Source: JAVBPB01 sp031549965
GTDB lineage: Bacteria; Bacillota; Clostridia; Lachnospirales; Lachnospiraceae
Reading direction: 5' to 3'
NCBI GenBank assembly: GCA_031549965.1
Contig: JAVBPB010000003.1
Coordinates: 13,547-77,546, forward strand
DNA length: 64,000 nucleotides
Position numbers and translations under genes: made by a program. Of this stretch, positions 44,412 through 52,883 are shown piece by piece; within the stretch, counting starts at the first letter, position 1, and each line of letters opens with the position of its first letter. Below the pieces are notes generated by a model. The model saw only the letters and a list, made by a program, of their open reading frames with translations. It was not told where the DNA came from and did no database searches.

Positions 44412-45968
44412 ATGAAAAGAAATAGAAATGAAAATGAACACGATTATGATGATTATTGTTTGGAAGATTTGGAATGTGAACAAAAAATATGTAGGGATAA
44501 GGATATTGAAATTGGAGAAAGAGGACCAAAAGGACCAAAAGGTTATAAGGGCCCACGTGGAGATATAGGGTGTGTAGGTTTACAAGGAGAAGTTGGCTTT
44601 AAAGGTGAATGGGGATTACAAGGTGAGAAGGGACCACAAGGTCCAAGAGGTTTTGAAGGTGTTGAAGGAGATCAAGGTCAGCAAGGTGACAGGGGAGAAA
44701 AAGGTCCACAAGGTCCAATTGGACCAATGGGATATCAAGGCCCAAAAGGTGAAAAAGGAGATCAAGGTCCGGAAGGAGCACAAGGCCCACAAGGTTTGCA
44801 AGGCCCACAAGGCTCAAAAGGAGACAGAGGCCCACAGGGAATTATAGGTTGCACTGGACCAAAGGGGCTTAGAGGAGATGATGGCCCAAAAGGACCAAAA
44901 GGAGATCCAGGTCTGCAAGGATGTAAAGGACCAAAAGGAGATCCAGGACCACAAGGTTTACAAGGTCCAACAGGTTATGCAGGCCCACAGGGATTAGAAG
45001 GTCCAAGAGGAGCACAAGGACCTAAGGGCGATCCGGGCGATCCGGGTGAACGTGGAGAACAAGGTGTAATGGGTTCTCAAGGAGATAAAGGTAACACAGG
45101 GCCACAAGGTCCAGATGGTATAACCGGAGAAATGGGACCACAAGGTGAGCAAGGTGAAAAAGGTCCAAAAGGGCTTGAAGGGTTAGCAGGAGAAATGGGA
45201 CCACAAGGCATTCAAGGGCCAAAAGGAGACATAGGTCCGGATGGAGTAGAAGGAGACCCGGGTCCTCAGGGATATCAGGGAATAAAAGGAGATATAGGAC
45301 CGGATGGTTTACAAGGACTTCAAGGAATGCAAGGGAGAAAAGGAGATAGAGGTTCAGATGGTGCAAATGGCCCTCAAGGTCCAAAGGGCGATGAAGGAGA
45401 TCAAGGCCCAAAAGGACCAAACGGGTTAGCTGGTTTAGATGGCAAAGATGGAGCAAAAGGTGCAAAAGGATTGACAGGTGAAGATGGAGAGTCAGGAGAC
45501 CGAGGAGACGATGCATTAGTAACAGGAAGTTATTTTGGAATGAAAAGTACAGTTCCTCACACCGGTGCAGTAGTTGTCGGAGCTAAACTTAATTTGGGTT
45601 CGGGTCAAATGAGTGGATTTATTCCTATGTCAACAGATGGAAATACTACAGCCATACAATGTAATGGAAGCGGGCTATTTATGGTAACAGTTTCAGCTAG
45701 TATTCAATTATTGGTTGATGGTAGTTCTGGATACTATACTTGCAATACTGAAATAGGTATTTATGTTGGAGATACGCTTGTAGATAAATTAAAATGTGGT
45801 TTGGGATTTGTTGAAACACCTGATAGAAGAATCATAGGACATTATGCAAATCAAAAAACTCTTATTCTTTCTATTGCCCCTAATAATGAATTAAATTTAA
45901 GATTTGTATCAGCTGATAAAGGTACTGCTTGCGGTAATTTGGTATTTTCTGCTATACAATTGATATGA
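44412..45968 (+). CDS. Collagen-like protein 3
   Basis: A 518-residue protein with an Asn/Glu/Asp-rich N-terminus (NRNENEHDYDDYCLEDLECE), about 110 Gly-X-Y triplets from GERGPKGPKG to GDRGDDA, and a C-terminal head of about 150 residues (YFGMKSTVPHTGAVVVGAKL onwards). The central strand SGLFMVTVSASIQLL and the C-terminal NNELNLRFVSADKG suggest the same jelly-roll family as its paralogues, though the sequences differ strongly. Few Cys occur in the repeat. It starts 25 bases after gene 2 with AAAGGA nine bases before the ATG. Confidence 0.9.
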   Translation: MKRNRNENEHDYDDYCLEDLECEQKICRDKDIEIGERGPKGPKGYKGPRGDIGCVGLQGEVGFKGEWGLQGEKGPQGPRGFEGVEGDQGQQGDRGEKGPQGPIGPMGYQGPKGEKGDQGPEGAQGPQGLQGPQGSKGDRGPQGIIGCTGPKGLRGDDGPKGPKGDPGLQGCKGPKGDPGPQGLQGPTGYAGPQGLEGPRGAQGPKGDPGDPGERGEQGVMGSQGDKGNTGPQGPDGITGEMGPQGEQGEKGPKGLEGLAGEMGPQGIQGPKGDIGPDGVEGDPGPQGYQGIKGDIGPDGLQGLQGMQGRKGDRGSDGANGPQGPKGDEGDQGPKGPNGLAGLDGKDGAKGAKGLTGEDGESGDRGDDALVTGSYFGMKSTVPHTGAVVVGAKLNLGSGQMSGFIPMSTDGNTTAIQCNGSGLFMVTVSASIQLLVDGSSGYYTCNTEIGIYVGDTLVDKLKCGLGFVETPDRRIIGHYANQKTLILSIAPNNELNLRFVSADKGTACGNLVFSAIQLI

Positions 45969-45984
45969 TACGAGGTGAACAAGT

Positions 45985-47487
45985 ATGAAACATGAATATG
46001 AATATTGTAAAAAAGATAATTTTAAGTGTGGAATCTGTCCAGGTCCAACAGGACCCAAGGGTGATGTAGGGGATATGGGAGATATGGGGCCTGAGGGTCC
46101 ACAAGGTCCACAAGGTCCAAAGGGTCCAAGTGGAGAAAAAGGTGCTAGAGGAGAAGATGGTATAGTTGGACCAAGAGGGAAAAAAGGAAATACAGGTTTG
46201 CAAGGACCAAAGGGAGAAACAGGTGAGGTTGGTCCACAAGGTCCACAAGGTCCCGAAGGCCCACAAGGTGTTACAGGAGATAAAGGAGATCAAGGCGTTA
46301 GAGGGCCACAAGGAGCACAAGGAGCACAAGGAGCAAAAGGAATAGTTGGAGATATAGGTTCAAAAGGTTACATGGGTCCAAAAGGACCAAAAGGAGAAAA
46401 GGGTGGACCAGGAATTCAAGGAGATAAGGGTGCTACAGGACCAAAAGGAGAAAAGGGAGATCAGGGTTGTATTGGAATAAAAGGTGAAATTGGATGTCAA
46501 GGTCCAATTGGAATAAAAGGTCCAGCTGGTCCAAAAGGTCCGACAGGAGATGAGGGAGATAAGGGACCAAAAGGAGAAGCAGGACCGGCCGGAGTGCAAG
46601 GACCAAAAGGAGAAACCGGAGAAATGGGTCCAAAGGGAGAAAAAGGAACTACTGGTGCCCCAGGACTAAAAGGATTAAAAGGAGAAACAGGAGATAAAGG
46701 AGACAAAGGAAGAACAGGAGAAATGGGACCACAAGGCTTAAGAGGAGAAACAGGAGATCAAGGAGTGAAGGGACCAGCCGGCCCAAGCGGTCATGAAGGT
46801 TCAAAGGGAGAAAGAGGTGACCGTGGAGCAGATGGTCCTAAGGGCATACAAGGTCTTCAAGGAGAAAAGGGAGAGCAAGGAGCAGCAGGACTTTCAGGGC
46901 CACAAGGTCCAAATGGAGAACCAGGCTCTATAGGACAAAAAGGAGAAAATGGAGAACCAGGTAAAAACGGAAATCCTGGCCCGACAGGTGACCAAGGAGA
47001 TAAAGGTGCACAAGGGATAATCGGAGATTCGGGAGACGATGCATATATGATAAATTCATATGGTTCAATGTATGGTGAAAATGAATCAAGAATGTCATAC
47101 GCATCAATTGTTCTTTACGATAAGGAATCTGTTCCTGCATCAAATGTAAATTGTCAGCCATTAATTGGAAAGATAACAATTAATAAAGCTGGAGTATATG
47201 CAGTTAGTTTTTCTACAACACTTAAGTTAACCAATCTTCCTGGTGCAATTGCGGCATATGTAAGATTAGAATTATATCTTAACGGAGTAACCACAGGTGA
47301 TATCTTTGTGGATCACGGGCACGACAATGTTCAGCCGGATACTGATTTTATAACTGAATTTACTACTGGTAAATCTGTTATAAGAAACCTTAAGGAAGGT
47401 GATGTACTTGAAATTGCTTGTGTATCTTTAGCAGGTGAAGCTTTTTATAGTAATTCAAGTTTTAATATTGTTGGTGTTAATATTTAA
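45985..47487 (+). CDS. Collagen-like protein 4
   Basis: A 500-residue protein with a short N-terminus (MKHEYEYCKKDNFKCGICPG), about 111 Gly-X-Y triplets rich in GPKGEK/GETGDKG/GPAG, and a C-terminal head of about 150 residues. In that head INKAGVYAVSFSTTLKL is the conserved beta strand seen in the other paralogues. The last triplets before the head (GDSGDDA) match those of gene 3, so these two are probably the closest pair. It is the last gene of the cluster, with a terminator downstream. No signal peptide is seen. Confidence 0.9.
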   Translation: MKHEYEYCKKDNFKCGICPGPTGPKGDVGDMGDMGPEGPQGPQGPKGPSGEKGARGEDGIVGPRGKKGNTGLQGPKGETGEVGPQGPQGPEGPQGVTGDKGDQGVRGPQGAQGAQGAKGIVGDIGSKGYMGPKGPKGEKGGPGIQGDKGATGPKGEKGDQGCIGIKGEIGCQGPIGIKGPAGPKGPTGDEGDKGPKGEAGPAGVQGPKGETGEMGPKGEKGTTGAPGLKGLKGETGDKGDKGRTGEMGPQGLRGETGDQGVKGPAGPSGHEGSKGERGDRGADGPKGIQGLQGEKGEQGAAGLSGPQGPNGEPGSIGQKGENGEPGKNGNPGPTGDQGDKGAQGIIGDSGDDAYMINSYGSMYGENESRMSYASIVLYDKESVPASNVNCQPLIGKITINKAGVYAVSFSTTLKLTNLPGAIAAYVRLELYLNGVTTGDIFVDHGHDNVQPDTDFITEFTTGKSVIRNLKEGDVLEIACVSLAGEAFYSNSSFNIVGVNI

Positions 47488-47510
47488 TATTATTAAATTA
47501 AGTCATTTAT

Positions 47511-47543
47511 TAAGGGGGAATATACTGGATGTATATTCCCTTA
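47511..47543 (+). terminator. Terminator of the collagen-like cluster
   Basis: TAAGGGGGAATATAC pairs with GTATATTCCCTTA (small bulge) around TGGAT, then T-rich sequence. Confidence 0.7.
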
Positions 47544-47592
47544 TCATTTCATTTTGATTAAAAAGCAGAAATATAAATGTTAAAAATTTACA

Positions 47593-47621
47593 TTGACATT
47601 ATTCTTAATACAATATATAAT
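47593..47621 (+). promoter_or_regulatory. Perfect consensus promoter of ssrA
   Basis: TTGACA (47593-47598), 17 bases, TATAAT (47616-47621), 41 bases before the mature tmRNA 5' end. Confidence 0.85.
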
Positions 47622-47662
47622 AACTGATATGTCTGTTAACCAATCAATTCATAATCTAATTA

Positions 47663-48005
47663 GGGGTTGTACTGGTTTCGACGGGGGTATTGAAATTATG
47701 GAAGCCATTCGTGGTCTGGGTCCACGTAAAAACCTGGAATTAAATATAAACGCAGACGAAAATTTAGCGTACGCTGCCTAGTGGCAGCTGTCGACTCTAA
47801 GCAACTTGCGGCTTAGATGTTCGGCATCAACTTAGCAAGGCACTTTGTTTTCAAAGCTTTGAGGAAATAAAAGAATTTATGAAGCTACTAAAGTCTTAAG
47901 CCTGTCATTGGGCGTAAGATAGAGGGAATGTTAAATTAATGACTGTAATGGGAGATGCTACAATGGATAGACTTTCGGACAGGGGTTCGATTCCCCTCAG
48001 CTCCA
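47663..48005 (+). ncRNA. ssrA: Transfer-messenger RNA (tmRNA)
   Basis: tmRNA rescues stalled ribosomes with SmpB, adding a degradation tag. The 5' end GGGGTTG pairs with CAGCTCC at the 3' end. The D-like loop ACTGGTTTCGACGGGG and the T-arm GGGGTTCGATTCCCC are canonical. The tag-coding part reads GCA GAC GAA AAT TTA GCG TAC GCT GCC TAG, that is (A)ADENLAYAA. Pseudoknot-forming segments follow. The CCA tail is not encoded (ACTA follows the acceptor stem). The 3' end is the attachment site of a genomic island, and the gene is restored by the attL copy. End points are estimated from base pairing. Confidence 0.96.
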
Positions 48006-48009
48006 CTAA
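47980..48009 (+). repeat. attL: ssrA 3'-end copy at the left island boundary
   Basis: A 30-base segment spanning the T arm and acceptor end of tmRNA is identical to 57699-57728. It marks the integration core of the island. Confidence 0.9.
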
Positions 48010-48021
48010 AAAGGTAGAAAT

Positions 48022-48067
48022 AAAAGTCTAAGATATAGGGTGTTTACACCTATAATCTTAGACTTTT
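48022..48067 (+). terminator. Terminator just inside the island, ends ssrA transcription
   Basis: A long stem AAAAGTCTAAGAT / ATCTTAGACTTTT extended by TATAGG / CCTATA-type pairs, followed by TTTTCTTTTC. Confidence 0.85.
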
Positions 48068-48089
48068 TCTTTTCTTTTTTTATTTTTGG

Positions 48090-48105
48090 GTACTATTTGG
48101 GTACT
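48090..48105 (+). repeat. Arm-site-like repeat, left copy
   Basis: GTACTATTTGGGTACT, identical to 57570-57585. It contains an internal direct repeat GGGTACT/GGTACT. Confidence 0.6.
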
Positions 48106-48119
48106 GATATTAATTTTTA

Positions 48120-48347
48120 TTATTTATCCTCATTATTAGAACTAAATTTCGGATAAAATTTATCCATTTTATTAGCAGCTTGTTTTTCTTTACTCTTTAT
48201 TAAGTGAGAATAAACATTAAGAGTGACATTCCTATCACTGTGACCTAATCTGCTGCTTAAAGTTACAATATCTGTTTTTTCTGAAATAAGTAGACTAGCA
48301 TTTGTATGACGCAGATAATGTGATGAAATTCGACAAAATAACAACAT
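48120..48347 (-). pseudogene. C-terminal fragment of a tyrosine integrase
   Basis: On the minus strand the last ~66 codons read HYLRHTNASLLISEKTDIVT, LSSRLGHSDRNVTLNVYSHL and then a basic tail. This is the C-terminal catalytic part of phage-type integrases: the HxLRH box, the conserved LGHS and the Tyr nucleophile in NVYSHL. Nothing upstream in the frame resembles an integrase and there is no suitable ribosome binding site, so it is a remnant. It ends 110 bases from the ssrA 3' end, the normal place for an island integrase. The nearly complete integrase at 52884-54140 lacks exactly this segment but keeps its own HGLRH. Confidence 0.85.
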
Positions 48348-48658
48348 AAACGATAAGGAACGCTGTCGAAGAACGGAAAGTAATAAGAATCAGTAATAGA
48401 AAGGCTACGATAAAAGTATTTTTGTGGTCTTTTTATTCTTAAAAAGCAAGTTAGAGTTGCATCTGAAAATCTATTATAGATTCTATAATCCTTTGTAAAT
48501 AGATAAATTTTGGGTTAGTAATGTACGTTTGAAAAGCCAAGAAAGAGATTTACTTTTGATTGCAAATGAGCGATAATAAAAGCAAAGTAAATTAAGATAT
48601 TCTAACAAAAAAATGCAATATTTGATTGCTTTGAAAGAATATCTCGGAGGTGATAATT
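48348..48658. other. Leader region of the STAND gene, no gene seen
   Basis: 311 AT-rich bases with no credible ORF. A TATAAT at 48484-48489 has no good -35 partner. A hairpin abuts the ribosome binding site at the 3' end (listed separately). The left edge is the junction with the integrase fragment. Confidence 0.5.
48595..48644 (+). promoter_or_regulatory. Hairpin directly upstream of the STAND gene ribosome binding site
   Basis: AGATATTCT (48595-48603) pairs with AGAATATCT (48636-48644), which touches the CGGAGG at 48645. A nested GCAA / TTGC pair lies in the loop. Confidence 0.45.
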
Positions 48659-51600
48659 ATGTTTGATGTCAAATGGGACACATTTAGTATAAAAAACAAA
48701 AATAAAGAAGATGCTTTTGAAACAATGTGTAGGCATCTGTTTTTTAGAAAGTTTAGTATTGATGGATACGGGTTTCAATCGAACTATAATCAAACAGGAT
48801 TAGAAACACAGCCAATTAAATTCAATAATGAATGGTATGGGTTTCAATGTAAGTTTTCAAGCAGTAACAACAATGATGCCTTATACAAAGAGGTTTACAC
48901 ATCGCTAAATAAGGCCTACAAATGTTTTCCTAATTCAATTAATCATATTTATATTTATACAAATGCAGATATTCAACCTATTTGCACTGATGACGAAATT
49001 AAAAATGCAAAAAAGATTAGCAATAGGATGAATATACAAATTGAAGCAAAAAAATATAATGTAGAACTGCATTGGATAAAAACAGAAAATTTCAACTCCA
49101 TTTTGAATGAGCATTCCAATCTTGATATATATAAACTATATTTTTCTTCGCAGAATGAGTTAGCCTTTCTTGATGACTCAATTTCATTGCAGGATAGAAC
49201 ATTTTTAAATTCTAGTACTTTCTTGGATCTACACATAAATGGTAAAAGTTTTAATGGAACTATTGATGAAATTTTTAAAAATAAGTTGAGCCTAATAATA
49301 GGTAATGCCGGAACGGGTAAAACAGAACTTCTAAAAAAATTGTATGTTTACTCATCTGATAGGTTTTTAGATACATATAAAAATGTATCTGTTGACATAG
49401 GGGTGTTACCCATTTTTTTGAGACTGAGAGAATGTGTACATGGTGATGTTGAAGGATTACTCAAACAAAGATTAATTGATTATAAAATCAATATTATCGA
49501 TTGCACGTATGAACTTATATACTTTTTTGATGGGCTTGATGAAATCTCTAATGCAGATATAGATAAAGTAATTTCATTTGTTAACTACTTATCGCAAAAA
49601 AGGAATACAAGATCTGTTCTTATATCATCTCGAAAAAGTACACCTAATCTTCAGTATTTACATACCTTGATTGAGGTGGCACACTACGAGATTGATAAAT
49701 TAAATATTGATTTCATAGATTTATATTTTTCTAATCGCAACGATGGAACAAAATTGGATTTCTACCAATCAATAAAATCAGAAGTTGAATATTTATTATC
49801 TGAAATAGATGATATATTCTCGGTCAATCTACTTTGGCAGACAATAGAATCTTTAGATGCTAATACTACAAAAATTGAATTAATTCAAAACTATGTTAAT
49901 AAATTAATGTATACATCACATAGTATAAAATTATTGCCATTACCAGAAATAAAGAGTGATAAAATTGAAGATATTTGTAGTGAGGTTGCTTTTTTCATGC
50001 AAGAAACGAATAGACTAAATATTGATTTAAGTGAATTACAAAATATTTCTTTCGAACTATTCAAAAAGCTTTCATACACGGATATAGATAAAGTTATATT
50101 GTGTATTTCTGGAATGTTCTTTGATATTACTAATAAAAAAAGTCAACGTATATACTCATTTAAGCATCGAAGATATCAAGAGTATTTTCTATATAAAAAA
50201 ATATCAAGCCTCTTTTTTGAAAATCCATTTATAATAAGAGAATTGGGATTGCTGCCAAACAAGGATTTTGTATTAAGAATATTCCTAAAGCAATCTTTAA
50301 AAGATGCGCTAAGTAAAGGGGAGATGATTAAAGTCCTATCGCTTAGATTTTTTGAGGCATATCTAGGCTCAGATTATTGGTATGACTACAAAGATTCATT
50401 AATTGGTGTTAGGAGTGATTATGGTGTTGGCGATGAATCTTATTTAAGTTCAAATGAAATATTAATCACACTTGCTATTAGGCCACTAGAAGAACTATGT
50501 TTGCTGCTAGAAAATGAAGCCTTTTCATTAAAGAATTTTCTTTCAGAAGACAATTATTGGAATTTTGTAAAAGAATACTACCGCTTTAATAAATGTGATG
50601 TTAGACAAACCTTGTTGAAGTATTACAAATTAGATAGTGATGTCATAAAAAAATCCATAAATAAAGCACCATGTGAATATTGGTACTGTGTTTGTCAATT
50701 AGACAAATATGATCCAAAAGATATTTTAGAAGACACAATAAAAAAGCTGCAATTTGATAAATTAAATTTTGATTTTATAGCCTTTTCGAAGGAAAATTTA
50801 TCAATTGCGTCAGGTTATTTCAAAATGCTTTTGGATATAAATTATAATCTGATTCCTGACATTATTGATATGATTAGTGTTGAACTTTTGGAAATCTTTA
50901 GCTTTGATATTTTACGAAATGGTAATATCCGCTATTTATTTGATGAGAGTCCATTGAATAAATCTATACATGAAAAACTCATTCTTAGGATAGATACCAA
51001 CCCCGATGTTGATTACCAAGTCAATACTTTAGCCTTATATGCAATTTTATCCAAGAAAATAATAAGACAAGAACTCCTTGAGGCTAGGTTTTCAAAAGTT
51101 AATAAAAATCATCATATAACATGGGAGCAAAACATTGAATTAAACTGCCATATTGTGAATCTATTGGGAGTAGATCAAAATTTGTACTCTATTGATTGCC
51201 TTCTTGGTTGTGAGATAAGAAAAATCGTTTTGGAACTTTACCCCCAAAACAAAGATAAAGTTCTTGATTCAATTATCGACGCAGTAAAAAAATACAATTT
51301 ACTATATGAAAATTGGTTTTTGGTAGACAATTCAAAATTAATAGGGGCGATTGTTGCCCAACTAAGTTTTAATGACAATTTATTAAAAGAATTTGTAAGC
51401 AAACTATATAATTATCAAAGTGTTATATCGTTGACTATTGTTCTTGAATACATCTTGGTTAATAATCAAGAATTGTTTCTACTTTTAGTTAATGAGAATT
51501 TGCTAAAGAAATTAAATATAGAGGCAATAAAGCAACTCGGCTATTATGAATATAACTCAGATACTGACTTTATATTTTCTACAATGTTCTCGAAGATTAA

Positions 51601-52759
51601 TAAAGCCGAGAGTTACAAATGTTTAATCAGAGGAATAAACAATAGTATTTATCGACCTGCGTTTAGAAAGGAAGATGTGGTCGATTCAGTTTTGCCAGAA
51701 TGTTTATTACTTTCTAGTCAAAATCATTGGTACTCTGAAATAGAACTAGAATCCATGTCGTATAGAATTTATAGCTTGCTTAAGATTATGACTGAAACTA
51801 CTGATAAAGGGTCATGTATGGCATATTTTAAGTATGTTTTAGAGGCTTGTTTACCCCAATCTAGTATTTTGGATGATTTGTATGATGAAGCACCTTATAA
51901 TCCGCTCCCCAAAAATAATATAAAAGAAAATACCCGAAATTGCGATTTTAAACAAATAGATAAGGAAAGCATTACTGATTATTATGAATGTAAAATTTCG
52001 GAAGCGCCTTACTATAATTTAGGCTTTTGGAAAGAACTAATTAGTATAGAGAAAGCTTTCGATGATGATCTTCATTCTCTATTTTCTGTTCTTCAAGAAA
52101 ACCACTACCCAGAACCATACGGCGGAAAAATAAATGAGTATTTTCCAATTATAACGGCGGCATTGCTATCTGATACTCACTTGTCTGACATAAGTACTAG
52201 ATTTATTTTAAAACAAGGAGGGCGTTCAGGATTAATTAACATGATAAAAAGCTTTTCTTTAATGGGCGATTCTGAAAATGCCAGTCTTTATATAAATCAA
52301 ATTTTCAAATTGACAGAAGCACTGGTATTCCAAAACGAAACAATATATAATTCTCAACAATATAAGTATTCTATATCTTCTGAAACATTGGACTTAGTAT
52401 TTAACAGTAAAAAAGACGACTGGATTACACATGAATCAGAGCAGAAAAAAACTCATAAAAATAACCCTCGCGTCAAAATAATTAAAGATGATATAGGTGA
52501 ACTTGAGGGGTTTCATGAAAAATGGGCAATCGAACATATAAATCCTGAGGCTTATAAAGTAAATATAGGCATTTATCATGATGACAATTTATTAATGACT
52601 TTGATACTAATATACGTTGATGGATATAGAGCATTGCTTCCGATTCCTATGAATGGAAGTAGTGTTATTCAGAGAAAAATGTATAATTTTGCGTTGTTGT
52701 TTAATGATGAAAAAACTTTAAACTCATATATTAGAGCATCTAAATTGCTAGTAGATTAA
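48659..52759 (+). CDS. Nuclease-NACHT STAND ATPase, candidate anti-phage defence protein
   Basis: A 1,366-residue protein in three parts. Residues 1-150 look like a PD-(D/E)XK nuclease: a Glu-containing first helix (EDAFETMCRHLFF), then NQTGLETQPI with E49 and YGFQCKF with Q63 and K65, the Q-x-K variant typical of Mrr/Cap4-like effectors. Residues 205-480 are a NACHT-type STAND domain with Walker A GNAGTGKT (215-222) and Walker B FFDGLDEIS (D291, D294, E295), then a winged-helix-like segment around FKHRRYQEYFLYKKISSLFF. The remaining ~850 residues are helical without a recognised family and would be the sensor. The architecture matches antiviral STAND (Avs-like) proteins, which degrade DNA when they bind a phage protein; I cannot place it in a named Avs type. 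ATG 48659 is eight bases after CGGAGG. No partner gene is adjacent. A likely frameshift has altered the last residues. Confidence 0.85.
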   Translation: MFDVKWDTFSIKNKNKEDAFETMCRHLFFRKFSIDGYGFQSNYNQTGLETQPIKFNNEWYGFQCKFSSSNNNDALYKEVYTSLNKAYKCFPNSINHIYIYTNADIQPICTDDEIKNAKKISNRMNIQIEAKKYNVELHWIKTENFNSILNEHSNLDIYKLYFSSQNELAFLDDSISLQDRTFLNSSTFLDLHINGKSFNGTIDEIFKNKLSLIIGNAGTGKTELLKKLYVYSSDRFLDTYKNVSVDIGVLPIFLRLRECVHGDVEGLLKQRLIDYKINIIDCTYELIYFFDGLDEISNADIDKVISFVNYLSQKRNTRSVLISSRKSTPNLQYLHTLIEVAHYEIDKLNIDFIDLYFSNRNDGTKLDFYQSIKSEVEYLLSEIDDIFSVNLLWQTIESLDANTTKIELIQNYVNKLMYTSHSIKLLPLPEIKSDKIEDICSEVAFFMQETNRLNIDLSELQNISFELFKKLSYTDIDKVILCISGMFFDITNKKSQRIYSFKHRRYQEYFLYKKISSLFFENPFIIRELGLLPNKDFVLRIFLKQSLKDALSKGEMIKVLSLRFFEAYLGSDYWYDYKDSLIGVRSDYGVGDESYLSSNEILITLAIRPLEELCLLLENEAFSLKNFLSEDNYWNFVKEYYRFNKCDVRQTLLKYYKLDSDVIKKSINKAPCEYWYCVCQLDKYDPKDILEDTIKKLQFDKLNFDFIAFSKENLSIASGYFKMLLDINYNLIPDIIDMISVELLEIFSFDILRNGNIRYLFDESPLNKSIHEKLILRIDTNPDVDYQVNTLALYAILSKKIIRQELLEARFSKVNKNHHITWEQNIELNCHIVNLLGVDQNLYSIDCLLGCEIRKIVLELYPQNKDKVLDSIIDAVKKYNLLYENWFLVDNSKLIGAIVAQLSFNDNLLKEFVSKLYNYQSVISLTIVLEYILVNNQELFLLLVNENLLKKLNIEAIKQLGYYEYNSDTDFIFSTMFSKINKAESYKCLIRGINNSIYRPAFRKEDVVDSVLPECLLLSSQNHWYSEIELESMSYRIYSLLKIMTETTDKGSCMAYFKYVLEACLPQSSILDDLYDEAPYNPLPKNNIKENTRNCDFKQIDKESITDYYECKISEAPYYNLGFWKELISIEKAFDDDLHSLFSVLQENHYPEPYGGKINEYFPIITAALLSDTHLSDISTRFILKQGGRSGLINMIKSFSLMGDSENASLYINQIFKLTEALVFQNETIYNSQQYKYSISSETLDLVFNSKKDDWITHESEQKKTHKNNPRVKIIKDDIGELEGFHEKWAIEHINPEAYKVNIGIYHDDNLLMTLILIYVDGYRALLPIPMNGSSVIQRKMYNFALLFNDEKTLNSYIRASKLLVD

Positions 52760-52830
52760 ATGTTCCTTCAGATATAGAAGATTATTTAAGGGCTATCAAT
52801 AAATTTTGCGGAAATAATAATCCTTTTTAG
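52760..52830 (+). pseudogene. Frame-shifted C-terminal tail of the STAND gene
   Basis: Just after the stop, the neighbouring frame reads VPSDIEDYLRAINKFCGNNN and ends in PF before a TAG at about 52830. This looks like protein-coding sequence continuing ASKLL from the main frame. A small insertion or deletion near 52750-52760 probably cut about 24 residues from the protein. Confidence 0.5.
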
Positions 52831-52838
52831 AATTATAG

Positions 52839-52872
52839 GTCTATCAGAAGCCAAAGGTGACTTTTGATAGAC
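52839..52872. terminator. Terminator of the STAND gene
   Basis: GTCTATCAGAAG pairs with CTTTTGATAGAC (one G-T pair) around a 10-base loop, followed by TTGTTTAAT. It lies between the convergent STAND and integrase genes. Confidence 0.7.
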
Positions 52873-52883
52873 TTGTTTAATAA

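Noticed and set aside
41608..47035. Short-period repeats resembling a CRISPR or satellite array, and long open frames on both strands across the collagen-like genes
   Set aside because: The period is 9 bases and follows Gly-X-Y codons in one frame with proper starts and ribosome binding sites; the other frames stay open only because of the biased repeat codons.
47593..47781. 62-codon open frame running into ssrA
   Set aside because: It begins in the ssrA promoter and ends at the tag stop codon; only the last ten codons are translated, as the tmRNA tag.
48484..48489. TATAAT as promoter of the STAND gene
   Set aside because: No acceptable -35 element at 15-19 bases; TTGCAT lies 21 bases upstream.
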